64,000 bases of DNA from Nonomuraea solani (GCF_900108335.1 NZ_FNVT01000003.1:894554-958553), one strand, 5' to 3'; numbered from the stretch's first letter, positions 17,859 through 26,923 are shown. The notes: generated by a model not told the origin, from the letters alone. Made by a program: numbers and translations.

Positions 17859-18821
17859 ATGCGCGCATGTGTCGCCACGACCGTCCATCATCCCGAGGAC
17901 GCCCGGATCATGCATCGGCAGATCCGGGCCCTGCTCGACGCGGGCCACGAGGTGACCTACGTCGCGCCCTTCACCTATTTCAACGTGACCCCGGCCATGG
18001 GACTCACCGCGGTCGACGTGGCCCGCAACGCCACCTACAGCCGGGCGCGCACCGCGCTGCGACGCGGCGTGCGGGGCGCGGACCTGCTCATCGTGCACGA
18101 CCACCGGCTGCTGCGGGCGCTGCCCTACCGGCGCCCGCCGGTCGTCTGGGACGTACGCGAACAGGTGACCCCCCGGAGTCTCGCCCGGGCCGAACGGCGC
18201 CACCAGGTGATCACGCCCGCGGTGGTCCCGGAGGCGACCCTGGTGTCAGCCAGTCCTCCCCCTCCCGGCGACACCAGGGTCGTCCACATCGGCCGTCTGT
18301 CGGCCGAGCGCGGCGTGACGGAGCTGATCGGCCTGGCCGAGCGCCTGGTCCCGCACGGCATCAGGCTCGACCTGATCGGCGCCGCGGCCCGCGACGTCCG
18401 GCCGCTGCTGCGGGACGCGCAGCGGGTGGGGCTGCTCGACTGGTTCGGGTACGTGCCCAACCGGCACGCCCTGCGCATGGCCGAGGGCGCGCTGGCCGGT
18501 CTCTCCCTGGCCGACGACACGGTGCGGACGCTGCCCACGAAGATCATGGACTACATGGGCCGCGGCCTGCCGGTGATCACGACCCCACAGGGCGCCTCAC
18601 TGGTCGAGGGGGCCGGTTGCGGGCTCGTGGTGCCCCTGGACGTGGACGCGGCGCTGAACGCCGTACTGGACCTCAAGGAGGACCCGGCACGGCGGGTGAA
18701 GCTGGGCGCGCTGGGCCACACGGAGGCCCGCCTGCGCCACCACTGGCCCGACCACGCCGCGGCCTTCGTCCGCCGCGCCGAGTCCTGGGCGGGCGTGACC
18801 AGACACGCCCTGGCCGTCTAG
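17859..18821 (+). CDS. GT4-like glycosyltransferase
   Basis: 320-residue protein with N-terminal MRACVATTVHHPEDARI, a short acceptor domain with IVHDHRLL, and a donor domain opening with VVHIGRLSAERGV. The segment LPTKIMDYMGRGLPVITTP is the K-x-x-E/Y-type GT4 donor motif with the usual glutamate replaced by aspartate/tyrosine. It is shorter than most GT4 enzymes (about 370 aa), mainly in the N-terminal half. ATG 17859 is the first start after an AT-poor gap of 57 bp behind the acyltransferase gene. Confidence 0.75.
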   Translation: MRACVATTVHHPEDARIMHRQIRALLDAGHEVTYVAPFTYFNVTPAMGLTAVDVARNATYSRARTALRRGVRGADLLIVHDHRLLRALPYRRPPVVWDVREQVTPRSLARAERRHQVITPAVVPEATLVSASPPPPGDTRVVHIGRLSAERGVTELIGLAERLVPHGIRLDLIGAAARDVRPLLRDAQRVGLLDWFGYVPNRHALRMAEGALAGLSLADDTVRTLPTKIMDYMGRGLPVITTPQGASLVEGAGCGLVVPLDVDAALNAVLDLKEDPARRVKLGALGHTEARLRHHWPDHAAAFVRRAESWAGVTRHALAV

Positions 18822-18916
18822 ACCCGTTTCCCGCACGTCACCCCGATTTCTCTTGGAGGAAGGGGAGGCGGAGAGGCCGGTTCGCCTGTGACGATGCAGC
18901 GCATGCGGAGAGTCGG

Positions 18917-19831
18917 CTAGGGACGGTCGAGGTCGAAGGCGACGTCTCCGAGCCGGATCGTGCGCACGCGCGGGTCCTCGATGAGCTTGCGCAGCTTCCC
19001 GATCGAGGTTTCGTCCACGAAGGCGTAGGCCAGACCCTCGCGGGACGCCTTCCGCAGCCGATCCAGGGAGAGATCGAAGCTGCGCAGGTTCCGGTCGTCG
19101 TGGTCGCGCAGCATGGCCACCCAGGAGCGGAAGTTGCCCAGGCCGACGCCGCAGCCCTCCTTGTCCTCGGCGAACGGGCCGCGATCCCAGGTGATGTCGC
19201 CCCAGGTGATCGGCAGCGAGCCCGTCCTGCGCTCGTAGACCACCTTCTCCGCGCACGCCTCGTTCTGCTCCAGGAATCCCTTGAGCTCGTCGGCCCCGAG
19301 CGGTGCGGCGAACTCCACCACGGCCACCGCCAGCAGGTCGGCGGGAAGCCTGGCCAGCGCCTTACGGACCTCCTCTTTGGCCGCCAGCGCGCTGCCGACC
19401 TCGTAGAACTTGACGGAGAGCCTGGTATTGGCGCTGTTGCCCAGCGGCAGGTGGTCCACCCGGCCGAAGAAGTTCTGGCTGATCGGGTAGGTGCCGGCGA
19501 CGGCCGGCTCCCGGCCGCCGCTGTCCGCGCGCAGCGGGCCGGCGCTCACCTTGAAGGACATCGACAGTGGTGTCGTCTCGCAGCACTCGCCGGAGACGAC
19601 CTGGTAGCCCGGGTTGTACAGCTTGAAAGCGGTGCCGAGCACGTCCATCATGCGTTCGCCGCGGCCCCCGCGCGTCTGCACGAGCGATGAGCCCACCGTG
19701 GCCGTCAGGCCGAGCACCAGCAGCACCGCCAGCACGTACGAGGTCGTCCTGAAGAGTCCTCGCCGGACCGCCCGGCTGGCTCGCTTCGGGTCGAAGTCCG
19801 GCATTTCCAGCTCGGGCAGGTCATCGGTCAT
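18917..19831 (-). CDS. Membrane anti-sigma-like regulator (Sigma_reg_N/C type)
   Basis: 304 residues: a short cytoplasmic segment of about 30 residues, one transmembrane helix (TTSYVLAVLLVLGLTATVG), and a large extracytoplasmic domain. The architecture and the C-terminal half match the 'sigma factor regulator' families, which hold an ECF sigma factor inactive until an envelope signal arrives. It overlaps the end of the sigma factor gene by 11 bp, the usual sigma/anti-sigma operon order. The extracytoplasmic part contains a CC pair (GECCETT) and two further cysteines that could sense redox state. Confidence 0.75.
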   Translation of the reverse strand: MTDDLPELEMPDFDPKRASRAVRRGLFRTTSYVLAVLLVLGLTATVGSSLVQTRGGRGERMMDVLGTAFKLYNPGYQVVSGECCETTPLSMSFKVSAGPLRADSGGREPAVAGTYPISQNFFGRVDHLPLGNSANTRLSVKFYEVGSALAAKEEVRKALARLPADLLAVAVVEFAAPLGADELKGFLEQNEACAEKVVYERRTGSLPITWGDITWDRGPFAEDKEGCGVGLGNFRSWVAMLRDHDDRNLRSFDLSLDRLRKASREGLAYAFVDETSIGKLRKLIEDPRVRTIRLGDVAFDLDRP

Positions 19832-20311
19832 GGGGCACTCCGTAAACGTCGGCGAAGGCGGCTCTGGCCCGCCACACTGCGGTCTTGATCGAGGCGTGCT
19901 TCCTGCCGGTCATCGCGGCCACCTCGACGAGCGAGAAGCCCTCGAAATAGACCAGCGTGAGCAGCCTGCGGTGCTGCTCGGGCAGCCGGTCGAGGGCGTC
20001 GCGCACGTCGAGGGCGGCCACGTGCAGCGGGGGCGCGCCGAGCTCGTCGGGTTCGGGCAGGGGCAGCTCACGGCGGCCGCGGCGGACGTGGTCGATGAGC
20101 ACGTTGCGCGCGATCGTGAGCAGCCAGGCGGCCGGATTCTCGCCGCGCCAGCCCAGCAGGGCCCTGGTCGCCTTGACGAACGTCTCCTGGGCCAGATCTT
20201 CCGCGAGATGGGGGTCACGGGTCCTGCGCAGGAGGAATCCGCACACGAGCGGCCAATGCTCGCGATACAGGTCCTCGATGATGATGCCCCCCGTAATCTT
20301 TCGGTCGTCAC
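19821..20311 (-). CDS. ECF sigma factor with apparent 5' frameshift
   Basis: Sigma-70 family ECF protein. Region 2 is read as FLLRRTRDPHLAEDLAQETFVKA and region 4 as LPEQHRRLLTLVYFEGFSLVEVA. In the uninterrupted frame the only usual start is GTG 20246, which would delete the first conserved helix; residues EDLYREHWPL just upstream are clearly coding. A good start (GTG 20309-20311) lies in another frame. One extra G in the six-base G run (reverse strand; C run at 20287-20292) would join both into a normal protein of about 165 residues. I therefore annotate from 20311. Either the base call is wrong or the gene is a homopolymer-slippage mutant. Confidence 0.7.
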
Positions 20312-20375
20312 ATCACACCTAGACGGCACCGGGACGGGAATGGTCACACGGCTCGGCGGTTGATGTACTGGGGCC

Positions 20376-21092
20376 ATGGCATCGCATCTGATCCAGGGCC
20401 GGACGGTGAGCATGCCTGTACGGGTGAGGGACGCCGAGATCTGCAGCGCCTTCTACCCGGTGCGTGCCGACGCCGCCAGGGCGGTCATCGCATATTCCGG
20501 CCTCGACGTGACCGAGGTCCTGCCGGGCAAGGCCGTCTGCGTGCTGATGTTCGTGGACTACCGTGACGGCGACCTCGACACCTACCACGAGTTCGGCATG
20601 GCCTTCCTCGTCCGCCCGCCGGGCTCGACCGGCGCCTCGGGGCTGGCCGACCTGAAGCAGGCCGGGGTGTTCATCCACTGGCTGCCGGTCGACCAGTCGT
20701 TCACGCTGGAGGCCGGGCGGACGTTGTGGGGGTTTCCGAAGGAGCTGGCTCACATCGACCTGCGGCTGGGGTCGCCGTACAAGAGGTGTGTTCTCCGCAA
20801 GGACGGCCGGCTCGTGCTCGACATGCTCATCAAGCCGGGGGCGCCCATGCCGGGGGCCGCGGCCATGACGCCGCTCGACGCCTACACCCACCGCGACGGG
20901 GTCACCCGGCGCGTCCCGTGGTCCGTGGTGCGGGCCCGCGGCGCCCGGATCCGGCCCGGCGGGGCGCTGATCCGCCTGGGCAACCATCCCATCGCCAAGG
21001 AGCTGAGCGAGCTGGGGCTGCCCAAGCGGGCGATGTTCAGCACGACGATCTCGCGCGCCGCCATGACCTTCGGAGCGGCGCGCGAGACCTGA
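20376..21092 (+). CDS. Acetoacetate decarboxylase-family protein
   Basis: 238-residue protein of the ADC fold. The segment LWGFPKELAHIDL matches the family's Schiff-base lysine region (G-[FY]-P-K-E/K), and the preceding YHEFGMAFLV is a conserved strand. Many members lacking acetone-forming context act as aldolase-dehydratases or remain uncharacterised, so the substrate is open. ATG 20376 is the first start after the divergent sigma gene. The protein has no obvious link to the glycan genes around it. Confidence 0.8.
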   Translation: MASHLIQGRTVSMPVRVRDAEICSAFYPVRADAARAVIAYSGLDVTEVLPGKAVCVLMFVDYRDGDLDTYHEFGMAFLVRPPGSTGASGLADLKQAGVFIHWLPVDQSFTLEAGRTLWGFPKELAHIDLRLGSPYKRCVLRKDGRLVLDMLIKPGAPMPGAAAMTPLDAYTHRDGVTRRVPWSVVRARGARIRPGGALIRLGNHPIAKELSELGLPKRAMFSTTISRAAMTFGAARET

Positions 21093-21094
21093 CG

Positions 21095-22009
21095 TCAGAC
21101 GATCGGAGGACGGCCGAGCTTGACCATGCGCCAGGCCGTCCGCCAGGCCATGGGACGCCGCTCGCCCGCCGGGGTGCGCAGGCCCTCGAAGAAGCCGGTG
21201 AACCACGCCTTGAGCGGGCCGCCGGAGGCGCGTTCGCGGACCACGGTGAGCACGACCCAGTTGGTCAGGTAGAGGAACGCCAGCGGCCACGGCAGGTTGC
21301 GTCTGGCCAGCCAGACCCGGTTGCGGGCGTTGAGCCGGTAGAACTCGGTGTGCCTGGTCGGCGGCACCTGCGGGTGGTACATCACCGTCTCGGCGTCGTA
21401 TTCGATCCGGTAGCCCTCTCCCAGCAGCCGCCAGGCCAGGTCGGTCTCCTCGTGCGCGTAGAAGAACCGCTCGGGCAGGCCGCCCACCTGGAGGAAGGCC
21501 GAGCGCCTGATGGCCGAGGCGCCGCCCAGGAACGTCGTGACCGGCGAGGAGCGCTGCGGGTCGCCGGCGCGCAGGCGCGGGACGTGGCGTCGCTGGCCGA
21601 TGCCGCCGTCGGGGTCCATCACCCGGAAGGAGATGACCGCGAGGTCGGGCTCGGTGGCGAAGCGGTCGCGTACGTGCGCGACGACCTTCGGGTTGGCATA
21701 CCAGCCGTCGTCGTCGAGGAACAGCACGACATCGCCCGAGCACTCCTCGACGCCGCGGTTGCGGCCTGCGGGGATGCCCGTGTTCTGGTCGAGCCGGATC
21801 GATTTCACGACCGCGGCCGACCCCTCGGGTGGCGTCGCCGACACCGTGGGCACGTCGGCGCCGTTGCCCACGATCACCACTTCGACGTCGCCGTCGATCT
21901 GGTTGAGCGCGGACTCGACCGCCCGGTTCAGCTCCGCGACCCGGTTGCCCATGGTGAGGATGACGCACGAGATCTTCAACGAATCACAGTCCTGACGCGT
22001 TGAGAACAC
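21095..22009 (-). CDS. GT2 rhamnosyltransferase-like glycosyltransferase
   Basis: GT-A fold glycosyltransferase of 304 residues. CVILTMGNRVAELNRAV begins the domain, VVLFLDDDGWYANP gives the DXD metal site, and FFYAHEETDLAWRLLGEGY carries the ED-type catalytic region of rhamnosyl/galactofuranosyl transferases. GTG 22009 is used; a TTG eleven codons in (LKISCVIL) is an alternative. Last gene of a minus-strand group that includes the glycerol-1-phosphate dehydrogenase and CDP-alcohol transferase genes, 153 bp downstream of the latter. Confidence 0.82.
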   Translation of the reverse strand: MFSTRQDCDSLKISCVILTMGNRVAELNRAVESALNQIDGDVEVVIVGNGADVPTVSATPPEGSAAVVKSIRLDQNTGIPAGRNRGVEECSGDVVLFLDDDGWYANPKVVAHVRDRFATEPDLAVISFRVMDPDGGIGQRRHVPRLRAGDPQRSSPVTTFLGGASAIRRSAFLQVGGLPERFFYAHEETDLAWRLLGEGYRIEYDAETVMYHPQVPPTRHTEFYRLNARNRVWLARRNLPWPLAFLYLTNWVVLTVVRERASGGPLKAWFTGFFEGLRTPAGERRPMAWRTAWRMVKLGRPPIV

Positions 22010-22162
22010 GAGCGGAGCATTCTTTCATGATCACCGAGTCTGCTAATTCGCATATTGATATGAGTGAGGCCAAGCGTATCGGAACCAGGGGTGAACCCCC
22101 ACCGAACGGCGGACGTCCGATCAATACGACGGACGAGGGGCCTCTTCGGTTCCGACATGGGA

Positions 22163-22930
22163 TCACGCGAGTCGTCTCGATGCGAGAATGCTGACCAGAT
22201 GCAGCACCACCTGGAGATATGCCGCGACGAAGCAGGCGGCGACCAGCACCCGCGTGGCCGTGAGGTCGCCGGTCACCACGTCGATCACCGCGGTCACCAG
22301 CGCGAGCAGCGACAGCTCGATCGGCTGCACGATCCGGTGGAACTTCGTGGCACCCAGGATGCGCCTGCCCAGCCCGAGCAGCCCGGAGCGAAACTGCCCC
22401 ACGGACGCCTCGGTGGCTCCCGGCAGGCCCCCCTTGGCCCGCGCCACGTCGACCAGGTCGGTCTCGGCCTTGATCAGGATCGCGCCGAGCGCGGCGGCGA
22501 CCCCCAGCACGGTGTACCAGTCGGGCAGCACCGCCGACGCGCGCCAGCCCAGCCCGGCCAGCAGCGCCGCCTCGGCGAAGTAGGCGCCGACCCGGTCGAG
22601 GTAGACGCCGGTCAGCGAGGTCTTGCCGGTCCACCGGGCCAGCTCGCCGTCGGAGCAGTCGAGCAGCAGGTAGACCTGGATGAGCAGGGCGGCGCCCACC
22701 ACGGCCCAGAACCCCGGCAGGGCGATCACGAACCCGGCCGCGACCCCCGCCACCGTCATCACCCAGGTGAGCTGGTTGGGCGTGACGGAGGTCTTGGTGA
22801 ACATCCAGGTGACGTAGATGGACAGGCGGCGCATGTAGAGCACGCCCGCCCAGTGCTCGCCGTTCCTGCGCTCCAGGTGGCCCTCGGGCTGGGCGACCCG
22901 CCGGATCTCAGCTACCGAAGGAGCGGACAT
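22163..22930 (-). CDS. CDP-alcohol phosphatidyltransferase with atypical catalytic motif
   Basis: 255-residue integral membrane protein with about six helices. The CDP-alcohol signature is present at residues 91-112: D91-x2-D94-G95-x2-A98-R99-x8-G108-x3-D112. The fourth aspartate, expected three residues after D112 and usually the catalytic base, is alanine (A116). The enzyme may therefore use another base, a different acceptor, or be impaired. Its start overlaps the end of the glycerol-1-phosphate dehydrogenase-like gene by 23 bp, so the two are co-translated. A phosphatidyl- or archaetidyl-alcohol synthase role is inferred from the family. Confidence 0.8.
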   Translation of the reverse strand: MSAPSVAEIRRVAQPEGHLERRNGEHWAGVLYMRRLSIYVTWMFTKTSVTPNQLTWVMTVAGVAAGFVIALPGFWAVVGAALLIQVYLLLDCSDGELARWTGKTSLTGVYLDRVGAYFAEAALLAGLGWRASAVLPDWYTVLGVAAALGAILIKAETDLVDVARAKGGLPGATEASVGQFRSGLLGLGRRILGATKFHRIVQPIELSLLALVTAVIDVVTGDLTATRVLVAACFVAAYLQVVLHLVSILASRRLA

Positions 22931-23966
22931 AGTCCCCCACCCGATCCCGGATCTCGGAGTCCTGCATGCGCAGGTGCTCCAGGATCGTGTAACGGCCGGG
23001 ACGGGTCGCCGGCGCCAGCGCGACGACCTCGGCGAACTGCTCGGCGGTCAGCCCGATGTCGGCCGGGACGACGGGCAACTCGTGCCGGCGCAGGCAGTCG
23101 ACCACCTGCTTGACGCGGGCGTCGTCCTCCCTGAGGAAGAAGCAGAAGGCGGCACCGATCCCGGCGAGCTCGCCGTGGTTGGAGGTGCCGGGGAAGAGCT
23201 GATCCACGGCATGAAGGATCTCATGGTCTCCACCGCTCGCGGGCCGAGATGAGCCCGCTACCACCATCGACATGCCCGACAGAATCAACGATTCGGCCAG
23301 AACGGTCAGGAACGCGTCGGACTCGATGGAGTCCGTACGGCCGATGAGCGCCTCGGCGGCCGTCCGCGACATCGAGCAGGCCAGCCCGTCGATGGGCTCG
23401 CCGCGCTCGACGTTGCCGAGCTGCCAGTCCTCGATGGCCGACAGGTTGCTGACCACGTCGCCCACGCCCGCCCGGACGAGCGACTGCGGCGCGTTGTGCA
23501 CGAAGTCGAGGTCGACCAGGATCGCCAGCGGCATCGGCACGCCGAACGTGCCCTTGCCACCCTCGTAGAGCAGGGAGGCGGTCGGCGAGCAGATGCCGTC
23601 GTGGGAGAGGTTGGTGGCCACCGCGACCATCGGGATGCCCGCGAGCGACGCGGCGTATTTGGTCGCGTCGATCGTCTTGCCACCACCGACGCCCACCACG
23701 ACCTCGTAGGCGCCCTTGCGCAGGTCGGCGCCGAGCGAGACGGCCGCGTCGACCGACCCGTCGGCCACCCTGAACACCTCTGCCTCGCCCAGCGTCGGGG
23801 CGATCAGGCTCTCGATGTGGTCGCCCTGGCCGGGGCCGACGGCCACGGCGACGCGCCCTGAGGTCGCCACGCGGCTGTCGGCCAGCAGGGCGCCGAGCTG
23901 GGCCACCGCACCCCGCCTGACCTCCATGGTCAGGGGGGCCGGCAACATCCTCGCTAGAAGCGGCAT
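22908..23966 (-). CDS. sn-Glycerol-1-phosphate dehydrogenase-like (iron-containing ADH family)
   Basis: 352 residues. VVGVGGGKTIDATKYAA is the NAD(P)-binding glycine motif. The metal ligands of the glycerol-1-phosphate/glycerol dehydrogenase branch are visible: D in LSHDGICSPTASL, H in SRPASGGDHEILHA and H in GTSNHGELAG. The SHDGI-SP-ASL and SRPASG-H signatures point to archaeal EgsA/bacterial AraM-like enzymes that reduce dihydroxyacetone phosphate to sn-glycerol-1-phosphate. It sits between a nucleotidyltransferase and a CDP-alcohol transferase, which is where such an activity would be expected. Substrate assignment is family-level inference. Confidence 0.78.
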   Translation of the reverse strand: MPLLARMLPAPLTMEVRRGAVAQLGALLADSRVATSGRVAVAVGPGQGDHIESLIAPTLGEAEVFRVADGSVDAAVSLGADLRKGAYEVVVGVGGGKTIDATKYAASLAGIPMVAVATNLSHDGICSPTASLLYEGGKGTFGVPMPLAILVDLDFVHNAPQSLVRAGVGDVVSNLSAIEDWQLGNVERGEPIDGLACSMSRTAAEALIGRTDSIESDAFLTVLAESLILSGMSMVVAGSSRPASGGDHEILHAVDQLFPGTSNHGELAGIGAAFCFFLREDDARVKQVVDCLRRHELPVVPADIGLTAEQFAEVVALAPATRPGRYTILEHLRMQDSEIRDRVGDYVRSFGS

Positions 23967-23976
23967 CCGCGCCCCC

Positions 23977-24711
23977 TCAGTAGCGAACGGCTATGGTGCG
24001 AGCCTTCGCCAGGTCGTCGTGGTTGTCCACCTCGACCCAGTCGACCTCACCGATGGGCGCGGCGTGGATGACCTCGCCGCGCTCGACCATCTCCTGATAG
24101 CCGTCCTCGTAGTAGAGCTGGGGGTCGCGCTCGAACGTGGTCTTGAGCGCGTCGGCGAGCCGGTCGGCCGCGCCCGGCCTGATGAGGGTGGCGCCGATGT
24201 ACTCGCCGTAGGCCTCGGCCGGGTCCATCAGCTTGGTGATGCGGCGCAGCGAGCCCTCGGGCGAGAGCGTGACCTTCATCTCCTCGTCGGCCAGCTTCTT
24301 GACGTTGTCGACGGCCAGCAGGACGTCGCTGGTCTCGGGGGCCGACAGCAGCGTCTTCTCGATCGAGACCGGGTGCACGGTGTCGCCGTTGACCAGCAGC
24401 ACGCCCTGCGAGAAGTAGTCGCGGGCGCACCACAGGGAGTAGGCGTTGTTCCACTCCTCGGCCTTGTCGTTGTGCACAAGGGTGAGCTTGACGCCGTGGC
24501 GCCGCTCCAGAGCGTCTTTTCGCTCGTGTACGGCCTGCGCCGCGTACCCGACGACGACCACGACCTCCCTCAGGTCCACCTCGGCGAGGTTACGCAGCGA
24601 GATGTCCATGATCGTGGTTTCGCCGTCGACCGGCACGAGCGCCTTGGGCAGCGTGTCGGTGTACGGCCGCAGGCGTCGTCCGGCTCCAGCGGCCAGAACC
24701 ATTCCCAGCAA
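23977..24711 (-). CDS. LicC-like sugar/alcohol-phosphate nucleotidyltransferase
   Basis: 244-residue NTP-transferase. GMVLAAGAGRRLRPYTD and LPKALVPVDG form the nucleotide-binding loop; EEWNNAYSLWCAR resembles the NN-YSL motif of phosphocholine cytidylyltransferase LicC, and LVNGDTV and VEVDNHDDL supply metal-binding acids. I start at TTG 24711 because GAGGAG lies six bases upstream and the reading LLGMVLAAG begins at the first beta strand; earlier in-frame codons give low-complexity sequence. Eleven bases separate it from the dehydrogenase gene. It probably activates an alcohol phosphate (possibly glycerol-1-phosphate) as its CDP derivative. Confidence 0.78.
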   Translation of the reverse strand: MLGMVLAAGAGRRLRPYTDTLPKALVPVDGETTIMDISLRNLAEVDLREVVVVVGYAAQAVHERKDALERRHGVKLTLVHNDKAEEWNNAYSLWCARDYFSQGVLLVNGDTVHPVSIEKTLLSAPETSDVLLAVDNVKKLADEEMKVTLSPEGSLRRITKLMDPAEAYGEYIGATLIRPGAADRLADALKTTFERDPQLYYEDGYQEMVERGEVIHAAPIGEVDWVEVDNHDDLAKARTIAVRY

Positions 24712-24788
24712 CGTGCACTCCTCGGTAGAGCATGTCCATGTAAGCCCAAAGAGTATTCGCCTTTGGGCAGGGCGCGGGCAATCCGGCG

Positions 24789-25412
24789 TTAGTCTTGCGT
24801 TCCCATATCGGCTGCTTCCACCCCGGATCGGGGCGCGGCCAACCAGCAGGTCAGGCTCTCCCAGCCGAACAGACCCCATAGGTATATCGCGAGCACCACG
24901 TAGCCGCCGGTCACCCAGCCCGACAGGGCGGCCAGCGAGACCACCATCATCCGCCCGTCCCACCCGAGCCCGAGCGTGGCCAGCCACGGGGGCGGGTAGA
25001 CGTGCTGGCGCAGCCGGTAGACCAGATCGTAATGATGGAAGCCCAGCGCGCCGATCAGCAGGAAGATCAGCACGGGGTGGATCTCGTGGGCGAACCCGCA
25101 GGAGGCGATGAAGGTGTATTCGATGAGCCGCAGGATCGGCGGCACCAGCCAGTCGACCCGGCCGTCGTGCGGATGGCTGCTGCCAGGACCGGCCAGCAGC
25201 AGCGTCACGGCGGGCGCGAACACCGCCAGCCCGTCCGACCCGGCCACGCCCAGCACCAGCAGCACGCCGGTGACGAACGTGCCGGCGAGCACCGGCGGCA
25301 GCGGCGGGAGCTGCCCGGCCACGAGCAGGCCCATGGCGCGGGAGAGCGGCCCGTCGTCGCGGTAGGCCACGACGGTGCTGCTCGGGACGGGTGTCATGTG
25401 GACCGAAATCAC
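24789..25412 (-). CDS. Polytopic membrane protein (DUF5941-like)
   Basis: 207-residue membrane protein with about five hydrophobic helices and a conserved-looking FAHEIHPVLIF ... GFHHYDLVYRLR region rich in histidine and aspartate that could bind metal. I recall this kind of protein as DUF5941, often next to or fused with CDP-alcohol phosphatidyltransferases, but cannot verify the accession. The GTG start at 25412 overlaps the TGA of the upstream fusion gene (GTGA), so both are co-translated. Function unknown; it probably works with the CDP-alcohol transferase. Confidence 0.65.
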   Translation of the reverse strand: MISVHMTPVPSSTVVAYRDDGPLSRAMGLLVAGQLPPLPPVLAGTFVTGVLLVLGVAGSDGLAVFAPAVTLLLAGPGSSHPHDGRVDWLVPPILRLIEYTFIASCGFAHEIHPVLIFLLIGALGFHHYDLVYRLRQHVYPPPWLATLGLGWDGRMMVVSLAALSGWVTGGYVVLAIYLWGLFGWESLTCWLAAPRSGVEAADMGTQD

Positions 25413-26824
25413 CTTGCCGACCTCGCGATCCGTCCGGTGAGCTGGTAGAGGGCCGCCAGGCCGCCCCAGCAGAGCAGCGACAGGAACGTCACCCTGGCGT
25501 TCCAGCCCGCGGCGGTCACCGCGATCAGCGCCATCCGCTCACCGATGGGCAGCACGATCATCTTCTTCAGCCAGCGCGCCACAGTGTCGCGCTCCAGCCG
25601 GTGGGCGAACGAGAGCACGCCGTGGTCGCGGCGGGCGTCCAGCGACTCCAGCAGGGAGCCGGCGGGCCTGCCCCACAGGGCTCCGACGCGGGCGGAGTCG
25701 GCGACGGCGCCCGCGTACGTGTAGTCGATGGCGTGCCTGACGGCCTGGAGGATCGTCGCGGTCGCCGCGAGATACCAGATCTCGGTGCCGCCGAAGCCGA
25801 AGGCGAGCCCGATGTAGACGAGGAATTCCTTCAGCCGGTCGGCCATGCCGTCGGCCCACGCGCCGAGCGGCGAGAACGTACGGGTGTAGCGGGCGAGCTG
25901 CCCGTCGAGGCAGTCGAGCGCGAACGACAGCAGCAGCAGCGCGGCCCCGGCCAGCCGCCCGCCCTGGGTGCCGGCCGAGAACCAGACCGCCGCCAGCAGG
26001 GCCAGCCCCACCGAGACGCCGGTGACCGTGTTGGGCGTGAGCTTGAGCCGCACGGCCGGCTTGACCAGGTGGCGGGTCCAGGTGGAGACGAAGAAGGTGG
26101 TGAAGAAGCCGTCGTCGTCCTTGACCGAGGTGTCGAGCCGGACCCTCGCCTCGTCGATCTCGGCCAGCCGGGTGACGGCGACGTCGGCGGAGATCTGGCC
26201 GGTCACCCGGTCGGCGTGCAGCCGCCCGATCCCGGCCGCCCGGACCGTCACGCCGGACCTGACCAGCCCGACGAGCAGCAGGTCGACCGCCTCGACCGGG
26301 GTGACGGGGCCGAGCTTGCCCGTCTCGGCCAGCTCGGCCAGCTCCTCCGCGACATCGGCCAGCGAGGCCAGGTCGGCCTCACCGACCTGGAGCAGCCCCC
26401 TGAACGTGGCGTTGGCCTCGGGGACGACGTGGAACGAGCTGCCCGCGGCGGCGATCCTGGGGCCGTCGAGCCGGACGGGCGGCCGCAGGGGCGCGGCGGC
26501 CGCGTCGTAGGAGACCAGCGCGCCGGTGTCGTGCGCGGGATGTTCGAGCAGCAGCGCGAGCGCCTCCGTGTGGGCCACCAGGTCGGCGGGCAGCACGGCC
26601 ACGGCGCCCGCGGAGCCACGCGCGATCTTGGCGACCTCGCGCAGGTCGGAGCCGAGGCCGCCGCCTGGCGTGACCACCAGGACGTCGCGGACGGGCAGCA
26701 CGGCGAGCTGGTCGCTGAGCCGGTCGAGCAGGGTGCCGTCGCCGCTCAGCAGCCTGCAGGCGGGTGTCGTGGCGAGCAGGACGACCGACGTGGTCGTGCT
26801 GTCGCGCGTCAATGAGTCGGGCAA
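25409..26824 (-). CDS. Degenerate nucleotidyltransferase fused to CDP-alcohol phosphatidyltransferase
   Basis: 471 residues. The first 200 resemble a MobA/NTP-transferase Rossmann domain (SVVLLATTPACRLLSGDGTLLDRL, VLPADLVAH) but lack the GxGxRL loop, so this half is likely non-catalytic. The C-terminal membrane half has the complete CDP-alcohol motif at about residues 301-326: D-x2-DG-x2-AR-x8-G-x3-D-x3-D, including the last aspartate. I start at TTG 26824, nine bases behind GGGAGGAG; GTG 26863 is an alternative without a ribosome site. First gene of the minus-strand group down to 21095 and divergent from the IspD-like gene. Confidence 0.75.
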   Translation of the reverse strand: MPDSLTRDSTTTSVVLLATTPACRLLSGDGTLLDRLSDQLAVLPVRDVLVVTPGGGLGSDLREVAKIARGSAGAVAVLPADLVAHTEALALLLEHPAHDTGALVSYDAAAAPLRPPVRLDGPRIAAAGSSFHVVPEANATFRGLLQVGEADLASLADVAEELAELAETGKLGPVTPVEAVDLLLVGLVRSGVTVRAAGIGRLHADRVTGQISADVAVTRLAEIDEARVRLDTSVKDDDGFFTTFFVSTWTRHLVKPAVRLKLTPNTVTGVSVGLALLAAVWFSAGTQGGRLAGAALLLLSFALDCLDGQLARYTRTFSPLGAWADGMADRLKEFLVYIGLAFGFGGTEIWYLAATATILQAVRHAIDYTYAGAVADSARVGALWGRPAGSLLESLDARRDHGVLSFAHRLERDTVARWLKKMIVLPIGERMALIAVTAAGWNARVTFLSLLCWGGLAALYQLTGRIARSAR

Positions 26825-26923
26825 AGCGCAGGTCTCCTCCCGGTCGGGGTGGAGCACGTTCACTGGGGGGTACGTAGACACAGCGTAGCGACAGGTCAAC
26901 GCGATATCACGGAACAGGACCGT

